DNA of 64,000 nt, from positions 43,866 through 107,865 of the forward strand of contig CATLAL010000007.1 in the NCBI GenBank assembly GCA_949878425.1. Direction: 5' to 3'. Numbering within the stretch: position 1 is the first letter of the stretch; every line of letters begins with the position of its first letter. Position numbers and translations under genes: made by a program. Origin of the DNA: an uncultured Oscillospiraceae bacterium (GTDB lineage: Bacteria; Bacillota; Clostridia; Oscillospirales; Oscillospiraceae). A model generated the notes under the pieces. It did not search any database, was not told where the DNA came from, and saw only the letters and a list, made by a program, of their open reading frames with translations. Shown here piece after piece: positions 24,031 to 31,323 of this stretch.

Positions 24031-25329
24031 ATGCAGCGCTACTATCAGAGCGAAATTGAAACAGCCTCCCGGGAGCAGCTCCTGGCCTGGCAGAACGAGC
24101 GCCTGGTCAAACAGGTCCGCCATGTCTGGGACAAGGTCCCCTACTACCGCAAAAAGATGGAGGAGAAGGGGGTCTCCCCGGAGGACATCCGGGGCGTGGA
24201 GGACCTCCACAAGCTGCCCTTCCTCTCCAAGGACGACCTGCGGGACGCCTACCCCTACGGCCTTTTGGCCGCGCCCCTGAGGGACTGCGTGCGGATTCAG
24301 TCCACCTCCGGCACCACCGGCCGCCGGGTGGTGGCCTTTTACACCCAGCACGACGTGGACCTGTGGGAGGAGTGCTGCGCCCGGGCGATTGTGGCCGCCG
24401 GCGGCACGGAGGAGGACGTGTGCCACGTCTGCTACGGCTACGGCCTCTTCACCGGCGGGCCCGGCCTCAACGGGGGCAGCCACAAGGTGGGCTGCCTGAC
24501 CCTGCCCATGTCCTCCGGCAACACGGACCGCCAGCTCCAGTTCATGGTGGACCTGAGCTCTACCATCCTCTGCTGCACCCCCTCCTACGCCGCCTATCTG
24601 GCGGAGAGCATCCATGAGCGGGGGCTCCGGGACAAGATCAAGCTGAAGGCCGGCATTTTCGGCGCGGAGGCCTGGAGCGAGGAGATGCGCCGGGACATTG
24701 AGCGGAGCCTGGGCATCAAGGCCTACGATATCTACGGCCTCACGGAGACCAGCGGTCCGGGCGTTGCCTTCGAGTGCTGCGAGCAGGCGGGGATGCATAT
24801 CAACGAGGACCACTTTATCGCCGAGATCATTGACCCGGACACCGGCGAGGTCCTGCCCGAGGGCAGCAAGGGCGAGCTGGTCTTTACCTCCATCACCAAG
24901 GAGGCCTTCCCCCTGCTGCGCTACCGCACCCGGGACATCTGCGTGCTCAGCCGGAAGCCGTGCTCCTGCGGGCGCACCCACGTGAAAATGTCCAAGCCCA
25001 TGGGCCGCAGCGACGACATGCTCATCGTCAAAGGCGTCAACGTGTTCCCGTCCCAGATTGAGACCGTGCTGCTGGAGCAGGGCTACCAGGCCAACTACCA
25101 GATCGTGGTGGACCGGGTGAACAGCTCCGACACCCTGGAGGTCATGGTGGAGATGACGGCGGAGAACTTCTCCGACAGTCTGGGCAGGATCACTGAGATG
25201 GAGAAGGGGCTGGTCTCCGCGCTGAAGGCCATGCTGGGCATCTACGCCAGGGTCCGCCTGGTGGCCCCCAAGACCATCACCCGCAGCGAGGGCAAGGCGG
25301 TCCGCGTCATCGACAAGCGGAAAATTTAA
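24031..25329 (+). CDS. paaK: Phenylacetate-CoA ligase (AMP-forming)
   Basis: 432 residues, the normal PaaK length. Activates phenylacetate or a related aryl acid to its CoA thioester through an adenylate. The P-loop-like motif STSGTTGRRVV is at about residues 90-100, then the adenylate motif YDIYGLTETSGPG, and the C-terminal YRTRDICVL and KGVNVFPSQIE. AAAAGGAGACC precedes the ATG. An ACT protein and an aminotransferase follow, a layout known from arylpyruvate/aromatic amino acid breakdown clusters. Confidence 0.93.
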   Translation: MQRYYQSEIETASREQLLAWQNERLVKQVRHVWDKVPYYRKKMEEKGVSPEDIRGVEDLHKLPFLSKDDLRDAYPYGLLAAPLRDCVRIQSTSGTTGRRVVAFYTQHDVDLWEECCARAIVAAGGTEEDVCHVCYGYGLFTGGPGLNGGSHKVGCLTLPMSSGNTDRQLQFMVDLSSTILCCTPSYAAYLAESIHERGLRDKIKLKAGIFGAEAWSEEMRRDIERSLGIKAYDIYGLTETSGPGVAFECCEQAGMHINEDHFIAEIIDPDTGEVLPEGSKGELVFTSITKEAFPLLRYRTRDICVLSRKPCSCGRTHVKMSKPMGRSDDMLIVKGVNVFPSQIETVLLEQGYQANYQIVVDRVNSSDTLEVMVEMTAENFSDSLGRITEMEKGLVSALKAMLGIYARVRLVAPKTITRSEGKAVRVIDKRKI

Positions 25330-25344
25330 GGAGGACGATACGAT

Positions 25345-25743
25345 ATGACGCTGCAACAGTTATCTGTATTTCTGGAGAACCGGGCGGGGCAGCTGTGCGA
25401 GGTAACGGAGCTGCTGGCGGAGAACCATGTGGACATGCAGGCCCTCAACATTGCGGAAACGGCGGACTACGGGGTGCTGCGGCTGATTGTGGACGCGCCT
25501 CAGAGGGCTGCGGCTCTCCTCCGGGAGCACTGCTTCATCGTCCGGGAGACGCCGGTGGTGCAGGCCCCGGTCCCGGACAAGCCGGGCGGGCTGAACGATG
25601 TACTGCGGGCCATCGCGGACGCGGAGATTGATATTGAATATATGTACTCCGTGCTGGGGCAGAAGAACGGCCTGGCCTATATGGTGTTCCGGGTGGCGGA
25701 CCCGGAGCGGCTGGACGCCGTTTTGACCAGGCTCCAATTATAA
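25345..25743 (+). CDS. Tandem ACT-domain protein
   Basis: 132 residues made of two ACT domains: residues 1-65 (QLSVFLENRAGQLCEVTELL) and 70-132 (PGGLNDVLRAIADAEIDIEYMY). Such proteins typically sit beside phenylacetate-CoA ligase genes and are thought to bind an amino acid as an allosteric partner. It starts 15 bp after paaK with AAGGAGG. Confidence 0.92.
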   Translation: MTLQQLSVFLENRAGQLCEVTELLAENHVDMQALNIAETADYGVLRLIVDAPQRAAALLREHCFIVRETPVVQAPVPDKPGGLNDVLRAIADAEIDIEYMYSVLGQKNGLAYMVFRVADPERLDAVLTRLQL

Positions 25744-25751
25744 CCAGCAAA

Positions 25752-25824
25752 GGCGAAACAGCGTTTCGCCGCAAAAAGTTTTCTTTTGATTCTTTTCTTT
25801 TTACAAAAGAAAAGAATGTATGCC
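25752..25824 (+). repeat. Two-hairpin dispersed element, copy F
   Basis: Stem I GGCGAAAC/GTTTCGCC (25752-25770), linker GCAAAAAGTTTTCTTTTG, stem II perfect 13-bp arms (25789-25801, 25805-25817), end GTATGCC (25818-25824), 28 bp before the aminotransferase start and 9 bp after the ACT stop. Confidence 0.85.
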
Positions 25825-25851
25825 GAAAAAACAGCAAAGGACTGATTTGCC

Positions 25852-27018
25852 ATGCAGGAAATGAGCAGAAGAAACGCCCAATTTACGGACTCCGTGATTC
25901 GCCGGATGACCCGCATCGCCATTGACGTAGGGGCCATTAACCTGGCCCAGGGGTTTCCGGACTTCGACCCGCCCCAGGCCATGATGGACCGCCTGGCGGA
26001 GGTGAGCCACGCCGGCCCCCACCAATACCCCATCACCATGGGCGCGCCCAACTTCCGGGCGGCCCTGGCCCGCAAGTGCGGCCGGTTCATGGGCCGGACG
26101 CTGGACCCGGACAGGGAGATCGTGGTCACCATCGGATCCACGGAGGCTATGGTGGACACCATCTTCGCCCTGACCAACCCGGGGGACAAGATCATCCTCT
26201 TCTCCCCCTACTTTGAAAACTACCACGCCCAGGCCATTATGGCGGACTGCGAGCCCATCTACGTGCCTCTGGTCCCCCCGGACTTCGGCTTTGACCCCGA
26301 GGTGCTGGAGGACGCCTTCCGGCAGGGGGCCAAGGCCATCCTCATTTGTAACCCCTCCAACCCCAGCGGCAAGGTGTTCACCTATGAGGAGCTGAAGCTC
26401 ATCGCGGATCTGTGCGTCAAGTACGACGTGTACGCCATCATGGACGAGGTCTATGAGCACATCATCTACGACGGCCACAAGCACACCTATATGTGCAGCC
26501 TCCCCGGCATGTGGGAGCGGACCGTCAGCTGCTCCAGCCTCTCCAAGACCTACTCCGTCACCGGATGGCGTCTGGGCTACGCCATCGCCCCGGAGCCCAT
26601 CATGGAGCGGGTCAAGCAGTACCACGACTTCAACACCGTGGGCGCGCCCTCGCCGCTGATGGAGGCGGCCGTCGTGGGTCTGGACATGCCCGACAGCTAC
26701 TATGAGGAGTTCGCCGCCCACTACGCCCACATGAAGAAGATCTTCACCGATGGCCTGAAAACCATCGGCATCCCCTTCACCGACCCCCAGGGGGCCTACT
26801 TCGTCCTGGCCAACATCGGCCCCTACCTGAAGAGGGGACAGAGCGACGTGGAGTTCTGCGAGGAGATGGCCCGGAAGGTGGGCGTGGCCTGCGTGCCCGG
26901 AACGTCCTTCTTTAAGGAGAACGTCAACGATATCGTCCGCGTCCACTTCGCCAAGCGGGACGAGACCCTCAATGAGGCTCTGGACCGGCTGAGCCATATC
27001 AAGGAAAAAATGGCTTAA
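25852..27018 (+). CDS. PLP-dependent class I/II aminotransferase
   Basis: 388 residues, fold-type I. INLAQGFPDFDPP at the N-terminus, ICNPSNPSGKVF, MDEVYEH and the PLP lysine in SLSKTYSVTGWRLGYA. The C-terminal substrate-carboxylate Arg is in VRVHFAKRDE. Given the paaK-ACT neighbours it is likely an aromatic amino acid transaminase feeding arylpyruvate to an indolepyruvate:ferredoxin oxidoreductase, which is not in the window. The ribosome site is weak. Confidence 0.9.
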   Translation: MQEMSRRNAQFTDSVIRRMTRIAIDVGAINLAQGFPDFDPPQAMMDRLAEVSHAGPHQYPITMGAPNFRAALARKCGRFMGRTLDPDREIVVTIGSTEAMVDTIFALTNPGDKIILFSPYFENYHAQAIMADCEPIYVPLVPPDFGFDPEVLEDAFRQGAKAILICNPSNPSGKVFTYEELKLIADLCVKYDVYAIMDEVYEHIIYDGHKHTYMCSLPGMWERTVSCSSLSKTYSVTGWRLGYAIAPEPIMERVKQYHDFNTVGAPSPLMEAAVVGLDMPDSYYEEFAAHYAHMKKIFTDGLKTIGIPFTDPQGAYFVLANIGPYLKRGQSDVEFCEEMARKVGVACVPGTSFFKENVNDIVRVHFAKRDETLNEALDRLSHIKEKMA

Positions 27019-27020
27019 GG

Positions 27021-27104
27021 GGCGTAGATTCTTTTCTTTCTTCAGAAAGAAAAGAATCAAAAGAAAGACTTTTTGCGCGAAACGGCAGGCCGCCTTTGGC
27101 GGCC
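27021..27104 (-). repeat. Two-hairpin dispersed element, copy G (altered)
   Basis: Inverted copy directly after the aminotransferase stop. The outer end is GGCGTAG, then stem II with perfect 14-bp arms (27028-27041, 27044-27057), then the linker. Stem I is interrupted: GCGAAACGGC is followed by an unrelated GGCCGCC/GGCGGCC hairpin (27088-27104). It may also terminate the aminotransferase transcript. Confidence 0.75.
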
Positions 27105-27192
27105 CAAGGTCCGAGCCGCCCAAGGGGCGGCGAGTGGCTCCGTTTTGCTTGTGGGTAGTTATCGTATTGCAGCCATCGGAGTTCGCGGCATG

Positions 27193-27223
27193 TTGTAGGG
27201 GCGGGCATTGCCCGCCCCTACAA
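27193..27223. repeat. Palindrome TTGTAGGGGCGGGC-ATT
   Basis: Perfect 14-bp arms around ATT. A close relative lies at 36715-36743 (TGTAGGAGCGAGC-ATC) and a shorter one at 50067-50084. From memory this palindrome type is scattered widely in gut clostridia. Confidence 0.7.
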
Positions 27224-27233
27224 CAAATCCCAT

Positions 27234-27425
27234 CTATCCACAAGCTTGCGATGGCTTGTCTGAAATACAAAGGCAGCCCCCGGGAATTGACCCCGGGGGC
27301 TGCCCTTGAGAGAAGCTCTCATAGGTATCCGCCGAGACGATCTCGGTGAGGGGTGCGCTCGCCGCCGCGGCCGGGGCGGGCAGCAGGCTCAGGCACAGCG
27401 CCAGGGATAACAGCTTTTTCTTCAT
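27234..27425 (-). pseudogene. Truncated secreted-protein gene running into a hairpin
   Basis: The ATG at 27425 has a GAGAGG site and encodes a clear signal peptide, MKKKLLSLALCLSLLPAPAA. About 25 residues later the frame enters a strong GC hairpin (27272-27304) and ends after a further stretch of low-quality sequence (63 codons in all). The likely reading is the 5' end of an exported-protein gene whose body was deleted, leaving its start joined to its terminator. Confidence 0.45.
27272..27304 (-). terminator. Terminator within the truncated gene
   Basis: Perfect 13-bp arms GGCAGCCCCCGGG and CCCGGGGGCTGCC, followed on the minus strand by TTTGTATTTC. Confidence 0.6.
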
Positions 27426-27458
27426 GCTCTCAGTTCCTCTCTCTTTGATTTTTGGACA

Positions 27459-27505
27459 AACAAACGCGTCCTGCCCCGCCGGAGGCGGGGTAAGACGCGT
27501 TTGTT
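27459..27505 (-). promoter_or_regulatory. Nested leader hairpin upstream of the truncated gene
   Basis: The outer arms AACAAACGCGTC and GACGCGTTTGTT (12 bp) enclose an inner CCCCGCC/GGCGGGG stem. On the minus strand the outer stem is followed by TGTCC, not by a T-tract. It lies 34 bp before the truncated gene's start, so it may be a terminator of upstream transcription or a leader structure. The 27506-27694 stretch holds a GCATAGC/GCTATGC hairpin (27542-27565) and no gene. Confidence 0.5.
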
Positions 27506-27694
27506 CCCAAACAGTACGATTCTTTTCAGGGCATAACAAGGCTGCATAGCCATAGGAATCGCTATGCTCGCCTTAGGATGGTACAAAATGGTACGCTTGT
27601 CAAGCCCCTTTCGCAAAATTTTTCGACTTTCACAGTACAGCAGAAATTTCTATGCTTTGCAAGGGGGAGGCGTCAATATTTGTCAGAAAACGGA

Positions 27695-28216
27695 TTACAT
27701 CTCGCTGAGGCAGTCCCTGTTTTTGGCGAAGTACTCCACGCCGGAGACAATGGTCGTCACAACGATCACCGCCACGCAGGCCGTGTTGGCCCAGGGCGGG
27801 ATGGGCAGGAACATCAGCGCGATACACACCATGGTGGAGGCGGTCTTGACCTTGCCGGACCAGCCGGCGGCGATCACCCGGCCCTTGTCGCTGGCGATCA
27901 TCCTCAGGCCGCTGACGGCGAACTCCCGGACGATAACGATGAGCAGGGCCCAGCCGGGCATCTGGCCCAGCTCCACGAACCAGACCATAGCGGCAGTGAC
28001 CAGCATCTTGTCCGCCAGGGGGTCGGCAAATTTGCCGAAATCGGTGATGAGGTTGTATTTCCTTGCGATCTTTCCGTCCAGCAGGTCGGTGAGGCTGGCC
28101 AGAATGAAAATCCCCAGAGCGATATAGGCGGCATAAGGCGCGTCCAAATACAGCACCAGCAGGAAGGGAAGGATCAGCACGATTCGCAGCAGGGTCAGCT
28201 TGTTGGGAAGGTTCAT
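27695..28216 (-). CDS. pgsA: CDP-diacylglycerol-glycerol-3-phosphate 3-phosphatidyltransferase
   Basis: 173 residues, integral membrane CDP-alcohol phosphatidyltransferase that makes phosphatidylglycerol phosphate. The catalytic signature DG-x2-AR-x8-G-x3-D-x3-D reads DLLDGKIARKYN then LITDFGKFADPLADK. Four to six hydrophobic helices. AAGGAGAACG precedes the ATG. Phosphatidylglycerol is the phosphoglycerol donor for LTA synthases such as the 6484 gene. It follows rimO on the minus strand, separated by a MITE-like element. Confidence 0.95.
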   Translation of the reverse strand: MNLPNKLTLLRIVLILPFLLVLYLDAPYAAYIALGIFILASLTDLLDGKIARKYNLITDFGKFADPLADKMLVTAAMVWFVELGQMPGWALLIVIVREFAVSGLRMIASDKGRVIAAGWSGKVKTASTMVCIALMFLPIPPWANTACVAVIVVTTIVSGVEYFAKNRDCLSEM

Positions 28217-28260
28217 AGCGCGTTCTCCTTTTTCTGTTTCTGGAAGAGATGGGGTTATTC

Positions 28261-28423
28261 AGAAGCCGTACCAATAGCCAAAGTGTACAGATTTGCGCGG
28301 CAAAAACGCCGGCGGCAAGGCAAAAAACCGCGGGAATACTGGATGTATTTCAAGATTTTTTAACGCCGTCAGCGGCATTCCTTGGCCGCGAAGATGTGTG
28401 CTGGGGCTATTGGTACGGCTTCT
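28261..28423. mobile_element. MITE-like element, copy 3, overlapping the rimO 3' end
   Basis: 163 bp bounded by perfect 19-bp terminal inverted repeats, AGAAGCCGTACCAATAGCC (28261-28279) and its complement (28405-28423). The centre has GGAATACTGGATGTATT, shared with the 34119-34284 element, and A/T runs flanked by GCCGGCGGC. The TIR sequence differs from copies 1 and 2. The right TIR supplies the last five codons and the stop of rimO. Confidence 0.6.
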
Positions 28424-29741
28424 CAACCAGCTCGCCGGTGAGCTCGCCGTCCATGGCCCCGGTGATGCGGACCATGACGAAGGCTCCGGCCTCCGGGGGC
28501 CGCTGGGCGGTGAAGTAGATTTTCCCGTCAATATCCGGGCTCTCGGCGTAGCTGCGGCCCACATAGCACATGGCCTGGCCGTCGAAGCCCTCGCAGAGGA
28601 CCTCCAGGGTCTCCCCCAGCAGGGCCTCGTTCCACTCGTCCATGATCCGGGACTGGATGTCCACCACCAGCTCCGCCCGGCGCTGGGCCTCCTCGGTATC
28701 CACCCGGTCCATTTTTGCCGCCGGGGTGCCCTCCTCCGGGGAGTAGGGGAACACCCCCGCCCGGGGCAGGCGCTGGTCCCACAGGAACTGGCACAGCTCC
28801 TCGAACTCCGCCTCCCCCTCCCCGGGCAGGCCGGTGATGAGGCTGGTGCGCAGCACCAGGCCGGGGATGCGCTCCCGGAGCTCCGCCAGCAGGTCCTCGA
28901 TATACGCCCGGTCCCCCCGCCGGTTCATCTTTTTCAAAATCCCGTCGTTGCAGTGCTGGAGGGGGATGTCCAGGTACTTCAAAATTTTCGGCTCCCGGGC
29001 GATGACGTCGATGAGCCGGCTGTCCATCTGGTCCGGGTAGAGGTAGTGGAGGCGGATCCAGTGGAAGTCCAGCCGGCACAGCTCCTCCAGCAGGTCCGCC
29101 AGGTGGCGCTGCCCGTCCCAGTCCGTGCCGTAGCGGGTGATGTCCTGGGCCACCACGATGAGCTCCCTCACGCCCCGCTCCGCCAGCGCCCGGGCCTCCT
29201 CCAGCACCCGGTCCATGGGCCTGCTGCGGTAGCTGCCCCGGAGCTTGGGGATGATGCAGAAGGCGCACCAGTTGCCGCACCCCTCGGCGATGCGGAGGTA
29301 GGCGTACCAGGGGGGCGTGGTCAGCACCCGGCCGGTCTCGTCCACCGGGGCGTTGATGTCGCCGAAGTACCGGGGGTGCCCCCCGGCCATCACGTCCTCC
29401 ACGGCGGAGACGATGTCCTTGTAGCTTCCGGTGCCCAGAATGCCGTCCACCTCCGGCAGCTCCGTGGGCACGTCCTCGCCGTAGCGCTGGGTCATGCAGC
29501 CGGTGACCAGGATCTTTTTCAGCTCCCCCCGGGCCTTTCGCTCCCCCAGGGCCAGGATGTGGCCAATGGCCTCCTCGCTGGCGGAGGAGAGAAAGCCGCA
29601 GGTGTTGACCACCGCCACGTCCGCCCCCTCCGGTGTGTCCAGGAGGGTGTGGCCCGCCTCACGGCAGAGGGCCATCATCTGCTCGCAGTTGACCACGTTT
29701 TTCGCACAGCCAAGGGAAATAAAGTGAATGGCGTATGGCAT
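28407..29741 (-). CDS. rimO: Ribosomal protein S12 methylthiotransferase RimO
   Basis: 444 residues. Radical-SAM methylthiotransferase that modifies an Asp of S12. Three domains: UPF0004 (FISLGCAKNVVNCEQM, NTCGFL, VTGCMTQRY), the radical-SAM core with the cluster CGNWCAFC, and a C-terminal TRAM domain. The SLGCxKN start and the Cys spacing favour RimO over MiaB. AGGAGGAGC precedes the ATG. Its final codons lie in the inverted repeat of a MITE-like element. Confidence 0.95.
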   Translation of the reverse strand: MPYAIHFISLGCAKNVVNCEQMMALCREAGHTLLDTPEGADVAVVNTCGFLSSASEEAIGHILALGERKARGELKKILVTGCMTQRYGEDVPTELPEVDGILGTGSYKDIVSAVEDVMAGGHPRYFGDINAPVDETGRVLTTPPWYAYLRIAEGCGNWCAFCIIPKLRGSYRSRPMDRVLEEARALAERGVRELIVVAQDITRYGTDWDGQRHLADLLEELCRLDFHWIRLHYLYPDQMDSRLIDVIAREPKILKYLDIPLQHCNDGILKKMNRRGDRAYIEDLLAELRERIPGLVLRTSLITGLPGEGEAEFEELCQFLWDQRLPRAGVFPYSPEEGTPAAKMDRVDTEEAQRRAELVVDIQSRIMDEWNEALLGETLEVLCEGFDGQAMCYVGRSYAESPDIDGKIYFTAQRPPEAGAFVMVRITGAMDGELTGELVEKPYQ

Positions 29742-29751
29742 AAGCTCCTCC

Positions 29752-30177
29752 TCATTCCGGGATTCCCCGCCGGAGCGCCTCCTCCAGCAGCTTAGGCTGG
29801 ATCTCCGGATAGGTCCAATTGTCCTCCGGCGGAGCGTCCAGGAGAAGGATTTCCGCGATCTCGCTGTGGAGCTCCCGCTCCAATTCCGTGATCTCCGCCG
29901 CGTAGAGCGCGCCGAAGGACTCGGAGCCGTCCCGGACCACGGAGTAGACGCACACCGGCCGGAGGGTAAAGGCCGTGGCCCCCGTCTCCTCGTACAGCTC
30001 CCGGCGGGCGGTCTCCTCGACGGTCTCCCCCGGCTCCCGGCGTCCGCCGGGAAGCTCCAGCGTGGTCCGCTCCCGGTGCCGGCAGAATACCCATTTCCCC
30101 TGGAAACGGGCCAGAATCACCGCAAAGCGCGGCAGCGCTTCCTCCGCGGACTCGTAAAACCGGACCTCCCTAATCAT
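29752..30177 (-). CDS. NUDIX hydrolase
   Basis: 141 residues. The Nudix box is complete: GGRREPGETVEETARRELYE followed by ETGA, giving the G-x5-E-x7-REUxEExGU pattern that binds the metal and hydrolyses nucleoside diphosphate-X compounds. The substrate is not predictable; the TLELPGG start resembles mutator/8-oxo-dGTP-like members. It overlaps the recX end by 8 bp and precedes rimO by 10 bp. Confidence 0.92.
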   Translation of the reverse strand: MIREVRFYESAEEALPRFAVILARFQGKWVFCRHRERTTLELPGGRREPGETVEETARRELYEETGATAFTLRPVCVYSVVRDGSESFGALYAAEITELERELHSEIAEILLLDAPPEDNWTYPEIQPKLLEEALRRGIPE

Positions 30178-30790
30178 CCTCCAGCACCTCCGTATACCGC
30201 CCCATGGCGGCTCTCACGTCGCTCCAGTCGAATCCCCGGCGCATGAGCGCCTGGCTGACCCGCTTTTTCTCCCTGGGGTCCGCGAGGTCGCCGCCGCACT
30301 TCTTCTGAATCAGCCTGTCCAGGGTTTCCGCCGCCTCCGGCAGCTCCTCCAGGGCCTGGTCCCAGAGGGAGCGGTCCACGCCCCGGCGGCGGAGCTCCTC
30401 CCGCACCCGGGCGGGGCCGTAGCCCCTGCCGCCGTAGTGGCGGGCCAGGGAGGCGGCGTAGGCGGCATCGTCCACCGCGCCGATGTCCTCCAGCCAGTCC
30501 GCCGCCGCCTTCGCGTCGGCCTCCTCGCTGCCCTTTTTGACCAGCCGCCGGGTCAGCTCCCGCTTGCTCAGGGCCCGGCTGCCGATGATGCTGGCCGCCT
30601 GGGCCTTGGCGCCGGAGACGCCGGCGGAGGCCCGCAGGGCCTCCAGGTCCTCCACGTCCAGCTCCAGGCCGGGCCGCAGTCCGAAGCGCAGCAGCTCCTC
30701 CTCCGTCACCCGGAGGATGGAGCCATCCTCCAGCTTTACCAAAAACCGGTCCTTTTTCCGCTGGGACCGCTTCAACTCCTCAATCCGCAT
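30170..30790 (-). CDS. recX: Regulatory protein RecX
   Basis: 206 residues with three-helix RecX repeats: ALSKRELTRRLVKKG, the conserved YAASLARHYGGRGYGPARVREELRRRG and a third C-terminal repeat (KKRVSQALMRRGFDWSDV). RecX restrains RecA filaments. recA is not in the window. It is the first gene of a recX - NUDIX - rimO run. GAGAGG lies 8 bp before the ATG. Confidence 0.93.
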   Translation of the reverse strand: MRIEELKRSQRKKDRFLVKLEDGSILRVTEEELLRFGLRPGLELDVEDLEALRASAGVSGAKAQAASIIGSRALSKRELTRRLVKKGSEEADAKAAADWLEDIGAVDDAAYAASLARHYGGRGYGPARVREELRRRGVDRSLWDQALEELPEAAETLDRLIQKKCGGDLADPREKKRVSQALMRRGFDWSDVRAAMGRYTEVLEDD

Positions 30791-30864
30791 CCGGTGGGCC
30801 TCTCATTACGTTACTTTATAATCCTGCCGCCAGCCCCGCCGGTTCGGCGGAGTGGGGCAGGTAC

Positions 30865-30893
30865 AGTATACCCCACCCGCAGGGAAATGTCCA
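30865..30893 (-). promoter_or_regulatory. Promoter of the recX operon
   Basis: Minus strand: TGGACA (30888-30893), 17-bp spacer, TATACT (30865-30870), 75 bp before the recX ATG. No LexA-like palindrome is visible nearby. Confidence 0.65.
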
Positions 30894-30949
30894 CTGCTTC
30901 TTTTTATCTGTACAAGGAGAGCTCCGCCCCCGGCCCCCCGTTTTACGTG

Positions 30950-31160
30950 GTTCCGGTAGAAAGCATGACGCGAAGCCCCTGAGTGGAAAGCGCCCTTCTG
31001 GGGGTTTGGCGTTCGTCCGGCTCCGCCTGCCGGCCTTTTGAAGGGGTAGCTCTGCCGCCGGGTGCGCGTCCAAAATGGTTCCTTGAGGGGCAGAACCAGC
31101 TTGTGGGCTCCGCCGCCCCCGGGGTAGGTGCAGATAGGCGCTCCCCCAAGAGCAGGACAA
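30950..31160. other. Non-coding repeat debris between recX and the MATE gene
   Basis: GC-rich sequence with GGCTCCGCCTGCCGGC, AGGGGCAGAACCAGC and TGCAGATAGGCGCTCCCC, all resembling parts of the 14370-14905 block. Short open frames here have no ribosome sites or family features. I see no gene. Confidence 0.4.
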
Positions 31161-31183
31161 CCCGACAATTATTTTCGGGGGAT

Positions 31184-31211
31184 TTGCAAAATTCTCCCAA
31201 TGTGGTATAAT
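31184..31211 (+). promoter_or_regulatory. Promoter of the MATE gene
   Basis: TTGCAA (31184-31189), 16-bp spacer ending TGG, TATAAT (31206-31211), an extended -10. A two-hairpin repeat copy lies in the leader. Confidence 0.75.
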
Positions 31212-31240
31212 ACCCCCGCTATCCTCAGATAAAAACAAAC

Positions 31241-31300
31241 GCAAAGCGCCGCTTTGCGGATAAAGTTTTTCTTTTTCCAAAAAGAAAAAGGATATATGCC
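31241..31300 (+). repeat. Two-hairpin dispersed element, copy H
   Basis: Stem I GCAAAGC/GCTTTGC (31241-31257), shortened linker GGATAAAG, stem II TTTTTCTTTTT/AAAAAGAAAAA (31266-31289), end ATATGCC. 24 bp before the MATE start. Confidence 0.8.
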
Positions 31301-31323
31301 CGAAAGCAGAAAGGAGCAAGGCA

